DNA of 64,000 bases from G963677485 sp964519405 (GTDB lineage Bacteria > Armatimonadota > HRBIN16). Both the position numbers and the translations under genes were made by a program. This document shows, piece after piece, positions 42,987 through 50,864 of this stretch. Under the pieces are notes generated by a model that saw nothing but the letters and a program-made list of their open reading frames with translations, did no database searches and was not told the origin of the DNA. Numbering within the stretch: the stretch's first letter is position 1; every line of letters starts with the position of its first letter. Location of the stretch: positions 1-64,000 of the forward strand of contig CAZFLA010000001.1 in assembly GCA_964519405.1 (NCBI GenBank), in the 5' to 3' direction.

Positions 42987-43916
42987 GTGTCGCAACTTTC
43001 GCAACTATTTCAAAGCATTACACATTCACTATCCAACATGAACTTGGTGGCTACAGTTGTCACAGTAATTGACATACTGTTAGTCACATATCTGCTGTAC
43101 CGCCTGATTTTATTGGCGAAGGGAACGCGTGCCTGGCAGATTTTCTACGGGTTATTTCTGTTCCTTTTCATGGTGTATGCGAGTGGCAAACTTGGGTTGA
43201 CCACATTCAACTGGGTGCTGAGGCAGGTACTGCCTTTAGGACCTGTGGCTTTGGTCATCTTGTTCTACCCAGAACTGCGGCATTTTCTAGAGGTTATCGG
43301 CCGTCTCGGTATATGGGGGCAGCAAGCAATCAGCCCCATCAATAAGGAACACCTGCATCCTGTCGTCAATGAAATTGTCTCAGCGGCAACAACGATGGCA
43401 AAAGAACGAACAGGTGCGTTGATCATTTTTGAACCATATGCAGAGCTGGATCACTACCTCAGTGCAGGCACTCCGCTTGATGCTAAAGTCACCGCGAAGT
43501 TGTTGACAGCATTGTTCTATACAGGCAACCCGCTGCATGACGGTGCTGTTGTTGTTGTTAATGACCGCATCGTGTGTGCGGGCGCTACCGTGCCGTTTTC
43601 CGAAAACCAGCATATTGACGAGGCCGTGCACATGCGGCACAAAGCTGCAATCGGAGCATCGGAACGGGGAGCTGTCGCGCTCGTTGTGTCAGAGGAAAGC
43701 GGCATCATATCCTTAGCGTTTGAAGGCAAGCTGCAGCGCGGTTTCCGTGAAGACGGTCTGCGTAAGCGCCTGATTGAGCTGTTAAGCCCATCACAGAGTT
43801 CGGGTATACACGATAACCTAGGCGGCAGCGCGATCCGCCAAGGCATTGTGTCGCTTGTTACCTTCATATCGCGACGACAAAAAAGCCGGAAGGTTAAGAA
43901 GGAGGATGCGAAATGA
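42987..43916 (+). CDS. cdaA: Diadenylate cyclase, CdaA type
   Basis: Three membrane helices at about 20-100 are followed by a DisA_N cyclase domain (about 125-260) that makes the second messenger c-di-AMP from two ATP. The DGA motif is present (NPLHDGAVVVV), and the partner RHR motif reads RHK (MRHKAAIG). The start is a GTG with a poor ribosome-binding site; an ATG at 43038 is an alternative that would still keep all helices. The regulator gene cdaR overlaps by four bases. The usual third gene glmM is replaced by a glycosyltransferase gene. Confidence 0.93.
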   Translation: MSQLSQLFQSITHSLSNMNLVATVVTVIDILLVTYLLYRLILLAKGTRAWQIFYGLFLFLFMVYASGKLGLTTFNWVLRQVLPLGPVALVILFYPELRHFLEVIGRLGIWGQQAISPINKEHLHPVVNEIVSAATTMAKERTGALIIFEPYAELDHYLSAGTPLDAKVTAKLLTALFYTGNPLHDGAVVVVNDRIVCAGATVPFSENQHIDEAVHMRHKAAIGASERGAVALVVSEESGIISLAFEGKLQRGFREDGLRKRLIELLSPSQSSGIHDNLGGSAIRQGIVSLVTFISRRQKSRKVKKEDAK

Positions 43917-44851
43917 TCTCCTCTTTTAAGCAGAACCTACCGGAAAAAATCATGGCGTTTGTCTGTGCACTGTTGATTTACTTCTATGTCGTGGCAGACA
44001 AGAACCCGGTGATGACGCAGAGCTATGTTGTGCCGGTGTCTGTAAATAACTTGCCTGATGATTACAACTGTGAGCTGCAGCCTACCGAGGTGTCCGTTAG
44101 GGTGAGTGGGCCCAAGAACCTGCTTAACAAGATATCGGTTAGCAGCTTGCGGGCCTCGATATCTGGCGATACGTTGCGTGAAGGCGAAGTAGCCGCGCCG
44201 GTGCATCTGAATATCCCGCAAAGCATTACACAGCAGCTGGATCTAGTGATTCAGCCAGAGACAGTTAAAGCGCTTGTTACACGCATTGGTAAGCGTCAGA
44301 TGCCTGTGGAGTGTCTGTTTGTGAACACACCCGAAAGCGGCTATGTCTACTCCAAACCTGTGCTCAATCCTGATCAGGTAGTGGTATCCGGCCCTTCGGA
44401 TCTGCTGAAGAAGGCGAAACGGCTTGTTGTGAGTGCTGTGCCCAATCGCCCAGGAGCGGCGCTTGATGAGGAGCTTCCCGTGATGGTTGTTGACGCCAAA
44501 AACCGCCCGATCAATGGCTTAACGATGAGACCTAATATGGTCAGGGTAATCATAGCATTATCGCCGCGACAGCTATCGGTATCTGCCCGTGTGTATCCGC
44601 AGTTGATGGGGCAGCCAGCAGATGGCTATGAGGTGGCTCGAATCATCGCAGAACCTGCTGAGGTGCTTGTTAATAATGGCAGCGAAAGCGATACGGGCAA
44701 TGTTATCTACACGGAGCCGATTAGTGTTGAGGGACTGAACCAGTCGTTTACCACCAACGTAAAACTGAAGGTTGCCCCGGGAACGAGTTTGGTGGGCAGC
44801 GATGAAGTCCGTGTAGAAATTCAAATACATCCTAAAACTGCACACGAGTAA
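43913..44851 (+). CDS. cdaR: CdaR-like protein with YbbR repeats
   Basis: The 312-residue protein has one N-terminal membrane helix (about 12-27, IMAFVCALLIYFYVVA) and then three YbbR-type beta repeats facing outward (YVVPVSVNNLPDDYNCELQP, then VSVRVSGPKN; VVVSGPSDLL; later KLKVAPGTS). CdaR controls the activity of CdaA from the outside of the membrane. The four-base overlaps with cdaA and with the next gene by one base show a tight operon. Confidence 0.9.
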   Translation: MISSFKQNLPEKIMAFVCALLIYFYVVADKNPVMTQSYVVPVSVNNLPDDYNCELQPTEVSVRVSGPKNLLNKISVSSLRASISGDTLREGEVAAPVHLNIPQSITQQLDLVIQPETVKALVTRIGKRQMPVECLFVNTPESGYVYSKPVLNPDQVVVSGPSDLLKKAKRLVVSAVPNRPGAALDEELPVMVVDAKNRPINGLTMRPNMVRVIIALSPRQLSVSARVYPQLMGQPADGYEVARIIAEPAEVLVNNGSESDTGNVIYTEPISVEGLNQSFTTNVKLKVAPGTSLVGSDEVRVEIQIHPKTAHE

Positions 44852-45918
44852 TGAAGATACTGCATGTTTGCCGTCCTGCTGTGGGCGGTATCCAACGCTG
44901 GCTAGCGGAGATGCTGCCGCGCCTGCGGTCTGCAGGATTTGAAGTTGCACTTGCATCGCCGCGGTCGGTTCATGAAGCGATCCCAGACATCAAATGGCAT
45001 GAATGGGATATCCCAGACCGTCCTTCACCTGGCGACCTGCTGCTTGCGATGCGCTTAAACATGCTCAGCCGAAACTACGATGTCGTGCACATCCATGGCC
45101 TGCGGAGTTTTGGCGCAGCGAGTATGATGCCGCCTCAGCGGTCAGTTTTGATGCTTCATAACATGCCGCCGGCCAAACTTGGCGGTATCAAAACCCGCTT
45201 GTTTGGTCATGGACTGATGCATTGCCGACGGATAATCGGCGTCTCTCAGGCTGTGGTAGACGCATGGCTGGATTTTTACCCTCACTGCGCTGAGATTGCT
45301 TGCGTGCTGCCGGGCGGTGTCCCGAAACAGTCTGCAGCTAATGAACAGCATGTTAGTGAACTCAAGAATCGCTTTCGTATAGACAGCAACGAGCCATTAC
45401 TGTTGTGCGTTGCGCGCTTAATGCCCGACAAAGGGGTGGATCTGCTGGTGCAGGCCATCGCACAGATACCAGCCATTCGTGCGGTGATTGTTGGCGATGG
45501 TCCTGACATGGCTATGCTGAAGGAGATGGCGGAGCATCTGGCTCCAGGCCGCATCTTCTTTGAGGGATATCAAGCAGATATATCGAGTTACCTTGCCGCG
45601 GCTGATTTCGCGTGTCTGCCAAGCCGGCGGGAGGGGCAGGGACTGTTTCCGCTTGAGGCAATGAGCGCTCATCTGCCCATCGTCGTGAGCGATTCGGGCG
45701 GCTTGCCCGAGTGTGTCACCGATGGGCTGACCGGCTGGACATTCCATGCTGGTGAAGTTGATAACTTGATCAGGGTTCTTCTTAAGGCGCTGCGGCATCG
45801 CGAGGAGTGGTCCGCTATTGGCAGAATCGCTGCCGCTGAGGTCTCCGAAAGATATGACTGGGGCACGCTCTGCGATAAGCTATCGCATATATACCGAGAA
45901 ATTGGAGATCGAAAATGA
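44851..45918 (+). CDS. Glycosyltransferase family 4
   Basis: The 355-residue enzyme shows the GT4/GT-B layout: an N-terminal Rossmann domain (MKILHVCRPAVGGIQRWLAEML, YDVVHIHGLRSFGA) and a C-terminal nucleotide-sugar domain (LLCVARLMPDKGVDLLVQAI, AVIVGDGPDMAML, CLPSRREGQGLFPLEAMSA). The GLFPLEAMSA element contains the usual E-x7-E motif of retaining GT4 enzymes. It probably works in the cytoplasm on a lipid- or protein-linked glycan. It belongs to the cdaA-cdaR operon, an uncommon partner that might tie surface glycan synthesis to c-di-AMP. Confidence 0.9.
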   Translation: MKILHVCRPAVGGIQRWLAEMLPRLRSAGFEVALASPRSVHEAIPDIKWHEWDIPDRPSPGDLLLAMRLNMLSRNYDVVHIHGLRSFGAASMMPPQRSVLMLHNMPPAKLGGIKTRLFGHGLMHCRRIIGVSQAVVDAWLDFYPHCAEIACVLPGGVPKQSAANEQHVSELKNRFRIDSNEPLLLCVARLMPDKGVDLLVQAIAQIPAIRAVIVGDGPDMAMLKEMAEHLAPGRIFFEGYQADISSYLAAADFACLPSRREGQGLFPLEAMSAHLPIVVSDSGGLPECVTDGLTGWTFHAGEVDNLIRVLLKALRHREEWSAIGRIAAAEVSERYDWGTLCDKLSHIYREIGDRK

Positions 45919-46367
45919 TAATCGACACGATAGATAACATCACTATTCTGCGCAGCTTAAGTGCGAGATTTGACCAGGCTGTGGACTGGATTTTAAACAC
46001 CGATTATGCAGCCTTGGAGCCTGGACGCCACGAGATAGACGGTCAAAACCTATATGTGAATGTGCAGCAGAATGCTACTATCTGTGATGGCGGCAGATGG
46101 GAAGCGCATCGCAAGTATGCCGACATACAAATTGTGGTTTCAGGCTGCGAGTGCATGGGTTATACTGCTGTTCGCGGCTTGGTGACGAATCAACCATACG
46201 ACGGCACAAAGGATATCGAATTCTTTGCGGGTGATGCTGCAAATCTGTGCTTAGTCAATTCGGGCATGTTCGCAGTCTTCTTTCCGCAGGATGCGCATAT
46301 GCCCAACATCGCAGTGAACAACCAGTCGGAAGTCGATAAGAAACTCATCGTCAAAGTGCTTCTATAG
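45915..46367 (+). CDS. YhcH/YjgK/YiaL-family protein
   Basis: The 150-residue protein is a cupin-like DUF386 member: LEPGRHEIDGQNLYVNVQQ, WEAHRKYADIQIVVSGCE and VFFPQDAHMPNIAV are family hallmarks, with the metal-binding Glu and His residues in EAHRKYADI and DAHMP. Relatives act on sialic acid or other sugar anomers (NanQ is a sialic-acid mutarotase). It overlaps the glycosyltransferase gene by four bases and closes the operon before a strong terminator. Its sugar here is unknown; the sialidase-like gene at 13.5 kb is a possible functional link. Confidence 0.88.
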   Translation: MIIDTIDNITILRSLSARFDQAVDWILNTDYAALEPGRHEIDGQNLYVNVQQNATICDGGRWEAHRKYADIQIVVSGCECMGYTAVRGLVTNQPYDGTKDIEFFAGDAANLCLVNSGMFAVFFPQDAHMPNIAVNNQSEVDKKLIVKVLL

Positions 46368-46384
46368 AAAAATCGACATATACG

Positions 46385-46427
46385 AAAAAGCCCTCAGTTT
46401 GGAGTTGCTCCAAACTGAGGGCTTTTT
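46385..46427. terminator. Strong bidirectional terminator
   Basis: AAAAAGCCCTCAGTTTGGAG and its exact complement are separated by three bases, giving a 20-bp stem with A and T tails on either side. It lies between the converging yhcH-like and DUF1854 genes. Confidence 0.95.
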
Positions 46428-46444
46428 ACTAAAGTCGGACTTGA

Positions 46445-46945
46445 CTACATGCGGGCCAGCAGCCAACGCTTGCTGAGCTCATCGAGTTCTTTGGTACATC
46501 GAATGTCATACCGAGTGCCCTCAATGTCCATGATGGTGACATACCCAGGGCGCGGTTGTTTGACGCTGTCGTTGAAGTGCCGCACCCGGAACACCACCGG
46601 GCCTCTGTCTGTTTCCACATGCCACTCAGTGATATCGACGCGCTCACGCTTTGCCATATCCACAATGCTGTGTATGGCAGATATCTGCGGTGTGACATAC
46701 TGGGCATGCATTGCCTTCTTAAGCGCCGCCAACGGTTCGGGCTTCAGCCCTTCCATGCTCTCAAGGAAAGCTACTTCCTTCTGCTCATGGTTGAGCAGCG
46801 AGATGAAGTGCTCAGGATCAGTCAATGGAAAAGATGAAGCCGGGCTGACTGGTATCCATTCCTCTGAATCCTGTGGCAGGAACATCAGACGGTTGTTTTC
46901 ATATTTAAGCTGCACATCGGCAGGCTTTACAGCAGGATCTAACAT
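46445..46945 (-). CDS. DUF1854 protein linked to an ABC exporter
   Basis: The 166-residue product has the DUF1854 layout: an N-terminal part with DSEEWIPVSPASSFPLTDPEH, a central AFLESMEGLKPEPLAAL, and a C-terminal beta region EWHVETDRGPVVFRVRHF followed by DIEGTRYDIRC and LDELSKRWL. The domain is usually encoded next to an ABC exporter, as here: the exporter gene lies 51 bases upstream on the same strand. Relatives are annotated in connection with cyanophycin use, but no cyanophycin genes are in the window. No signal peptide or membrane helix is seen, so it is probably a cytosolic accessory. Confidence 0.75.
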   Translation of the reverse strand: MLDPAVKPADVQLKYENNRLMFLPQDSEEWIPVSPASSFPLTDPEHFISLLNHEQKEVAFLESMEGLKPEPLAALKKAMHAQYVTPQISAIHSIVDMAKRERVDITEWHVETDRGPVVFRVRHFNDSVKQPRPGYVTIMDIEGTRYDIRCTKELDELSKRWLLARM

Positions 46946-46996
46946 ATATTCACAGCCTTTCTTGCCAGATACATTGGTTTGTTGGCAATGAGCTCA

Positions 46997-49201
46997 CTAC
47001 CTAGCTACTCCGCGCACGCGTGATATCTCTTGATACATCTTGACCAGTTTCGCGAATTCGCCATCTTCTTTATCTTGCAGTTCCGTATGACTGCCAACCT
47101 CAGCCACCTCGCCCTGTTTCAACACGATCAGCCTGTCGGCATTCTTCAAAGTGCTCAGCCGGTGTGCAATAGCGAAGGTGGTTCGCCCCTTGACTAACCG
47201 GTCGATGGCTTCTTGTATCTGCTTTTCTGTTTCGATATCGACTTGGCTAGTGGCTTCATCGAGGATGAGTATCTTTGGGTTGTGCAGAACAGCTCGTGCG
47301 ATTGCGATCCGCTGTTTTTCACCACCCGAAAGGCCTTGTCCGCCTTCACCAAGCAGCGTTTCGTAGCCGTCTGGACGGCGGATGATAAACTCATGCGCAT
47401 TCGCTACGCGTGCGGCACTCACGATCTCTTCGCGGGTGGCATCGGGTTTTGCATATGCGATGTTATCCGCGATGGTGCCTGCAAATAGGAAAGTGTCTTG
47501 CGGCACCAAGCCGATCTGCTTGCGTATCTCTTCAAGCTTCAGGTCTTTGATGTCTACACCGTCAATGGTGATAGAGCCTTCGATGCAGTCGTAGAACCGG
47601 CAGAGCAGGTTAATTACCGTGCTCTTACCTGCGCCTGAGTGACCAACTAGCCCAATCATCTCGCCGGGCTCCACCTTGAAGCTGACGTCCTTCAACACGT
47701 TTCGGTGCGGTTCGTATCCGAATGTGACGCCATGGAACTCTACTGTGCCCACGATGTTCGGCAGTGCTTGTGCTTTGTCTGACTCTTTGACCTCTGGCTC
47801 CGTATCAAGAACCTCAAAGATGCGTTCGGCAGCGGTCATAGCGCGGCTGCTCCAGTTAAGCAGTGAGCTTAATGAACCGACTGGCTGGTAGAACATACCG
47901 ACGAATGTAATGAACGCCATTAAAGTTCCTAAACTCATCTTCTCATCAAGAACTTCGCGCCCGCCGAAATACCAAACCAGCATAGTGCCCAGCATCATTA
48001 GCAGCGATATACCGCTGAACAGGAACGCCCAACTTCGGTCAACTGTCACAGCGCTTGTGGCGACATCAATGCTGGCTTTATCGAACCGCTCTATGGCTCG
48101 CTTTTCCTGAGCGAAGGCTTTGACGACACGCAACCCGTTGAGCCCTTCGGTCAACACGTTGTTGAGGGTGCTCCATCGCCGCCACATCCGGCGGAAGTTA
48201 ATGCGCATCCGCATCCAGATAGCCTGTGCGAGTGCCGTCACGATAGGGGTAGGCAACACCACGATGAGTGCGAGCTTCCAGCTCATGGCAAAGAGCATGG
48301 CGCCAATACCCACTACTTGCAGCAAGTTGATGACTAGGTCTTGCGCACCCCATATCAAAAACTGCTGCAGGTTGTTTGTGTCTTGGTTGACACGAGATAT
48401 GACCGAGCCGATCTGGCGCTTATCGAAAAATCCCAGCGAAAGATACTGCAGATGCTTATATAGTTTTGTGCGGATGTCGTGAGTGATGCGGTTGCCAACC
48501 CAGGCGCTGAGCCAGCTCTGGAATGCACTCACGAGTGCACCTACCACCCTTACCGCGATTAATGCCAGTGTTAACCACAACAACATCTTTAGGCGATCAG
48601 CTTTACTGATGTCTATCTTAGGGGCTAACGCGCTGTCCATTAACGGCTTTTGAAGGTATGGCGGAATTAGCCCGATGATTGTACCCAACATCGCCATGCC
48701 CGTCAGCCCCAATGCCTGCCACTTGATGGGCTTCATGAACGACACAAGCCTGTTGATGGTCTGGAATCCTGGTCGGCACAACTGGCACACGGAAGTGCCT
48801 CGCTCTAGCAGCAGTCCGCACTTCGGGCAGTATTTACGGTCGTCTTCGGGAACTAAAGCCTCTTCACCCTTATGCCACTTCTCCAACAGGCCGGCAACTG
48901 AGGCGAATCGACCTATCTCGCGAGAAGTGTATCGAACCAGCTCAATGACGCAGTCATCGCGTTTAGCTGTAAGGCGGCCTCCGCCAACCAGGCTTTCCGT
49001 TTTGAACTCCGAGAGCTCAGCGAAGGGGATGTCAAGCCGTAATACCGATCGACTAAGCTCTCGCGAATACACTAAGAGTTGTTCATCGGTAACGATCAGA
49101 AGTTCCTCGCCTAATTCACCGGTGGACAACATGTCCGCGACGATGACGAGACGTGGTTCACTTGACAGCGAGATATCATCGGGAAGTGGAGGTGTTACCA
49201 A
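46997..49201 (-). CDS. ABC exporter (permease-ATPase) with N-terminal PH-like and zinc-ribbon domains
   Basis: A TTG at 49201, eight bases after AGAGG, is preferred to a longer frame. Residues about 5-100 form a PH-like beta region (LVIVADMLSTGELGEELLIV, ELSEFKTESLVGGG), followed by a zinc ribbon at about 122-140 (YCPKCGLLL, SVCQLC). A six-helix type IV exporter domain spans about 160-450 and the ATPase about 485-725: Walker A GHSGAGKST, LSGGEKQR, Walker B ILILDEATSQVD, and the H-loop IAHRLS. The N-terminal domains are cytoplasmic additions not found in MsbA-type exporters. A DUF1854 gene follows. The pair probably exports a lipid, peptide or polymer of unknown kind. Confidence 0.88.
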   Translation of the reverse strand: MVTPPLPDDISLSSEPRLVIVADMLSTGELGEELLIVTDEQLLVYSRELSRSVLRLDIPFAELSEFKTESLVGGGRLTAKRDDCVIELVRYTSREIGRFASVAGLLEKWHKGEEALVPEDDRKYCPKCGLLLERGTSVCQLCRPGFQTINRLVSFMKPIKWQALGLTGMAMLGTIIGLIPPYLQKPLMDSALAPKIDISKADRLKMLLWLTLALIAVRVVGALVSAFQSWLSAWVGNRITHDIRTKLYKHLQYLSLGFFDKRQIGSVISRVNQDTNNLQQFLIWGAQDLVINLLQVVGIGAMLFAMSWKLALIVVLPTPIVTALAQAIWMRMRINFRRMWRRWSTLNNVLTEGLNGLRVVKAFAQEKRAIERFDKASIDVATSAVTVDRSWAFLFSGISLLMMLGTMLVWYFGGREVLDEKMSLGTLMAFITFVGMFYQPVGSLSSLLNWSSRAMTAAERIFEVLDTEPEVKESDKAQALPNIVGTVEFHGVTFGYEPHRNVLKDVSFKVEPGEMIGLVGHSGAGKSTVINLLCRFYDCIEGSITIDGVDIKDLKLEEIRKQIGLVPQDTFLFAGTIADNIAYAKPDATREEIVSAARVANAHEFIIRRPDGYETLLGEGGQGLSGGEKQRIAIARAVLHNPKILILDEATSQVDIETEKQIQEAIDRLVKGRTTFAIAHRLSTLKNADRLIVLKQGEVAEVGSHTELQDKEDGEFAKLVKMYQEISRVRGVAR

Positions 49202-49382
49202 AATCCATACCTCTTCTCTGAATATAATATGCGTGTATGTTATTCTACACGAGTTGGTAGGCAAGTGCAGTGCACATCGAGATATTTGTATGTAATAGGT
49301 GCCGTTCTGATTTTAGTCTGACCTATACTGTTGTCGGTTGTGAACTAATCTGTTGGTTGCTTTGACGATTAAGGGTTGTGAT

Positions 49383-50594
49383 TTATACAGTGAATTCACG
49401 GACAGACGGTACCGCTCCATACCTGCCTGCCATGTATGCTTTTCGAAAGTTTTGTTCTACTCGTGCTTTGCTGCCCCAAAGGGGGTGAATGGTTGTTTGC
49501 TGCTGTGTGTCTTTCTCAGTAAACCATATCTGATCACGCCGGAAGAGATCACCATCAAGCAAGGAGCAGTCGTGTGTTGTGAAGACAAACTGGAATGGTG
49601 CCGAGGCTTGCTGGTGCACTAGCTTAACCATGGCTCGCGTGAGCATGGGATGCAAACTAGAATCTAGCTCATCACAAAACAGCACATTGCCATGGAAGAT
49701 AGATTGAATGAAGGGGCCAGCAAGTGCAAATAGACGCTGTGTGCCATCGGATTCATCATGCTGCAGGTCGAACTCCACGCTGTGTCCGCCGTTCTGCAAC
49801 AGGTGAAGTGTCTTCACGCGGTAACCATCACGTGCGGATGTGTCTTTGATACATCGGATGCTATGGATGCCAAGGTCAGCTTCACGCATGATAGTGCCGA
49901 CCTGCTCATGTATACAGTCGTCATTTAAGCACAAATCTGCCGTGATGCCGATATCAGGGCGCACATCCGAGTGATTAATCATCGTGCAGTATCTATTCAG
50001 AAACCAGTCATATACCGTCCCAGCAAGATCATGGTTGTTTTGCGCATATTTCGCCAGATAGAGCTGGTTGTCCAAAGTGTTGTCGGCAATTTTGTCATTC
50101 CGAGGCTTCCAATATTCGCCGAACTTGCTGTCATATCCGCTGTCAGACCGCCGATGGCGCTCAAACAGCAGCCGTGGAGAGATTCGCTGTCCCGCCATAC
50201 TCGCCTCATACAGCCATTCATCGGCGATCGCTAGTTGTGTCGCACTGAATCCGTAGGTGTATTTCACACCATCTGTGATGAAAGTTACTTCAAACTGCGT
50301 GGGGGCTGCTTGGTCGGATTCGTCCAGCATAAATGGGGTGACGTCAATATGTTGTCCGCGCTGCATGTCGTGCGATGACAGGATAATCTGGCGCATCAGC
50401 CCCAGCGCCTTGATGATGTTTGATTTACCAGACGCATTTGGCCCATATATCACCGCAGACTTGAGCAGCCGGAGCTTTCCGCTAGGGTCTAAGAAAGTGT
50501 TCTCCAGATAGTTGTCGTCTGGTGATGCCACAAGACTTAGCGTGACCTTGCTGCGCAATGATCGGTAGTTTGAGACATTGAATTCAACTAGCAT
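49383..50594 (-). CDS. AAA15-type ATPase (COG1106/RloA-like)
   Basis: The ATG at 50594 (MLVEFNVSNYRSLR) has AAGG nine bases upstream; a longer frame to 50684 is less likely. The 403-residue product has the SMC/OLD-like ATPase order: NYRSL opening, Walker A GPNASGKSN, a long insert (about 90-290), Walker B NVLFCDELDSSLHP, and a FTTHDCSLLD sensor. Such COG1106 proteins occur in abortive-infection and restriction-linked loci (RloA, AbiL), usually with an RloB-like partner. No such partner is next to it, so it may be a solitary defence ATPase or a housekeeping relative. A promoter was not identified. Confidence 0.78.
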   Translation of the reverse strand: MLVEFNVSNYRSLRSKVTLSLVASPDDNYLENTFLDPSGKLRLLKSAVIYGPNASGKSNIIKALGLMRQIILSSHDMQRGQHIDVTPFMLDESDQAAPTQFEVTFITDGVKYTYGFSATQLAIADEWLYEASMAGQRISPRLLFERHRRSDSGYDSKFGEYWKPRNDKIADNTLDNQLYLAKYAQNNHDLAGTVYDWFLNRYCTMINHSDVRPDIGITADLCLNDDCIHEQVGTIMREADLGIHSIRCIKDTSARDGYRVKTLHLLQNGGHSVEFDLQHDESDGTQRLFALAGPFIQSIFHGNVLFCDELDSSLHPMLTRAMVKLVHQQASAPFQFVFTTHDCSLLDGDLFRRDQIWFTEKDTQQQTTIHPLWGSKARVEQNFRKAYMAGRYGAVPSVREFTV

Positions 50595-50864
50595 TTCTGT
50601 CTGCCTTAGCAAATCGAGAATTACATCGGTGAAAAATCCGTGTATGCAGATATTATAAACAGCAATATTGCATAAAATCAACACAAATACCAGTTATTAA
50701 CGACAATATTGTGAAAATAACTGAAATACTATGTTGACGAAACTCAAAACTGTATGTTGAGCCAGTATGTGGTGCGAGTGGTTATAAAGTATTGATGTAG
50801 GATATATCGCATTCCTTGTATAAATATCATGCAGCAGACATCTTTATTGATACAAGAGGCTAAC

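Noticed and set aside
42839..43072. 77-codon plus-strand open frame overlapping the start of cdaA
   Set aside because: Runs into cdaA in another frame with no translation signals.
46449..46991. 180-codon plus-strand open frame
   Set aside because: Antisense to the DUF1854 gene; no start signals or recognisable motifs.
48675..49295. 206-codon plus-strand open frame
   Set aside because: Antisense to the ABC exporter; Ser/Arg-rich composition without any domain.
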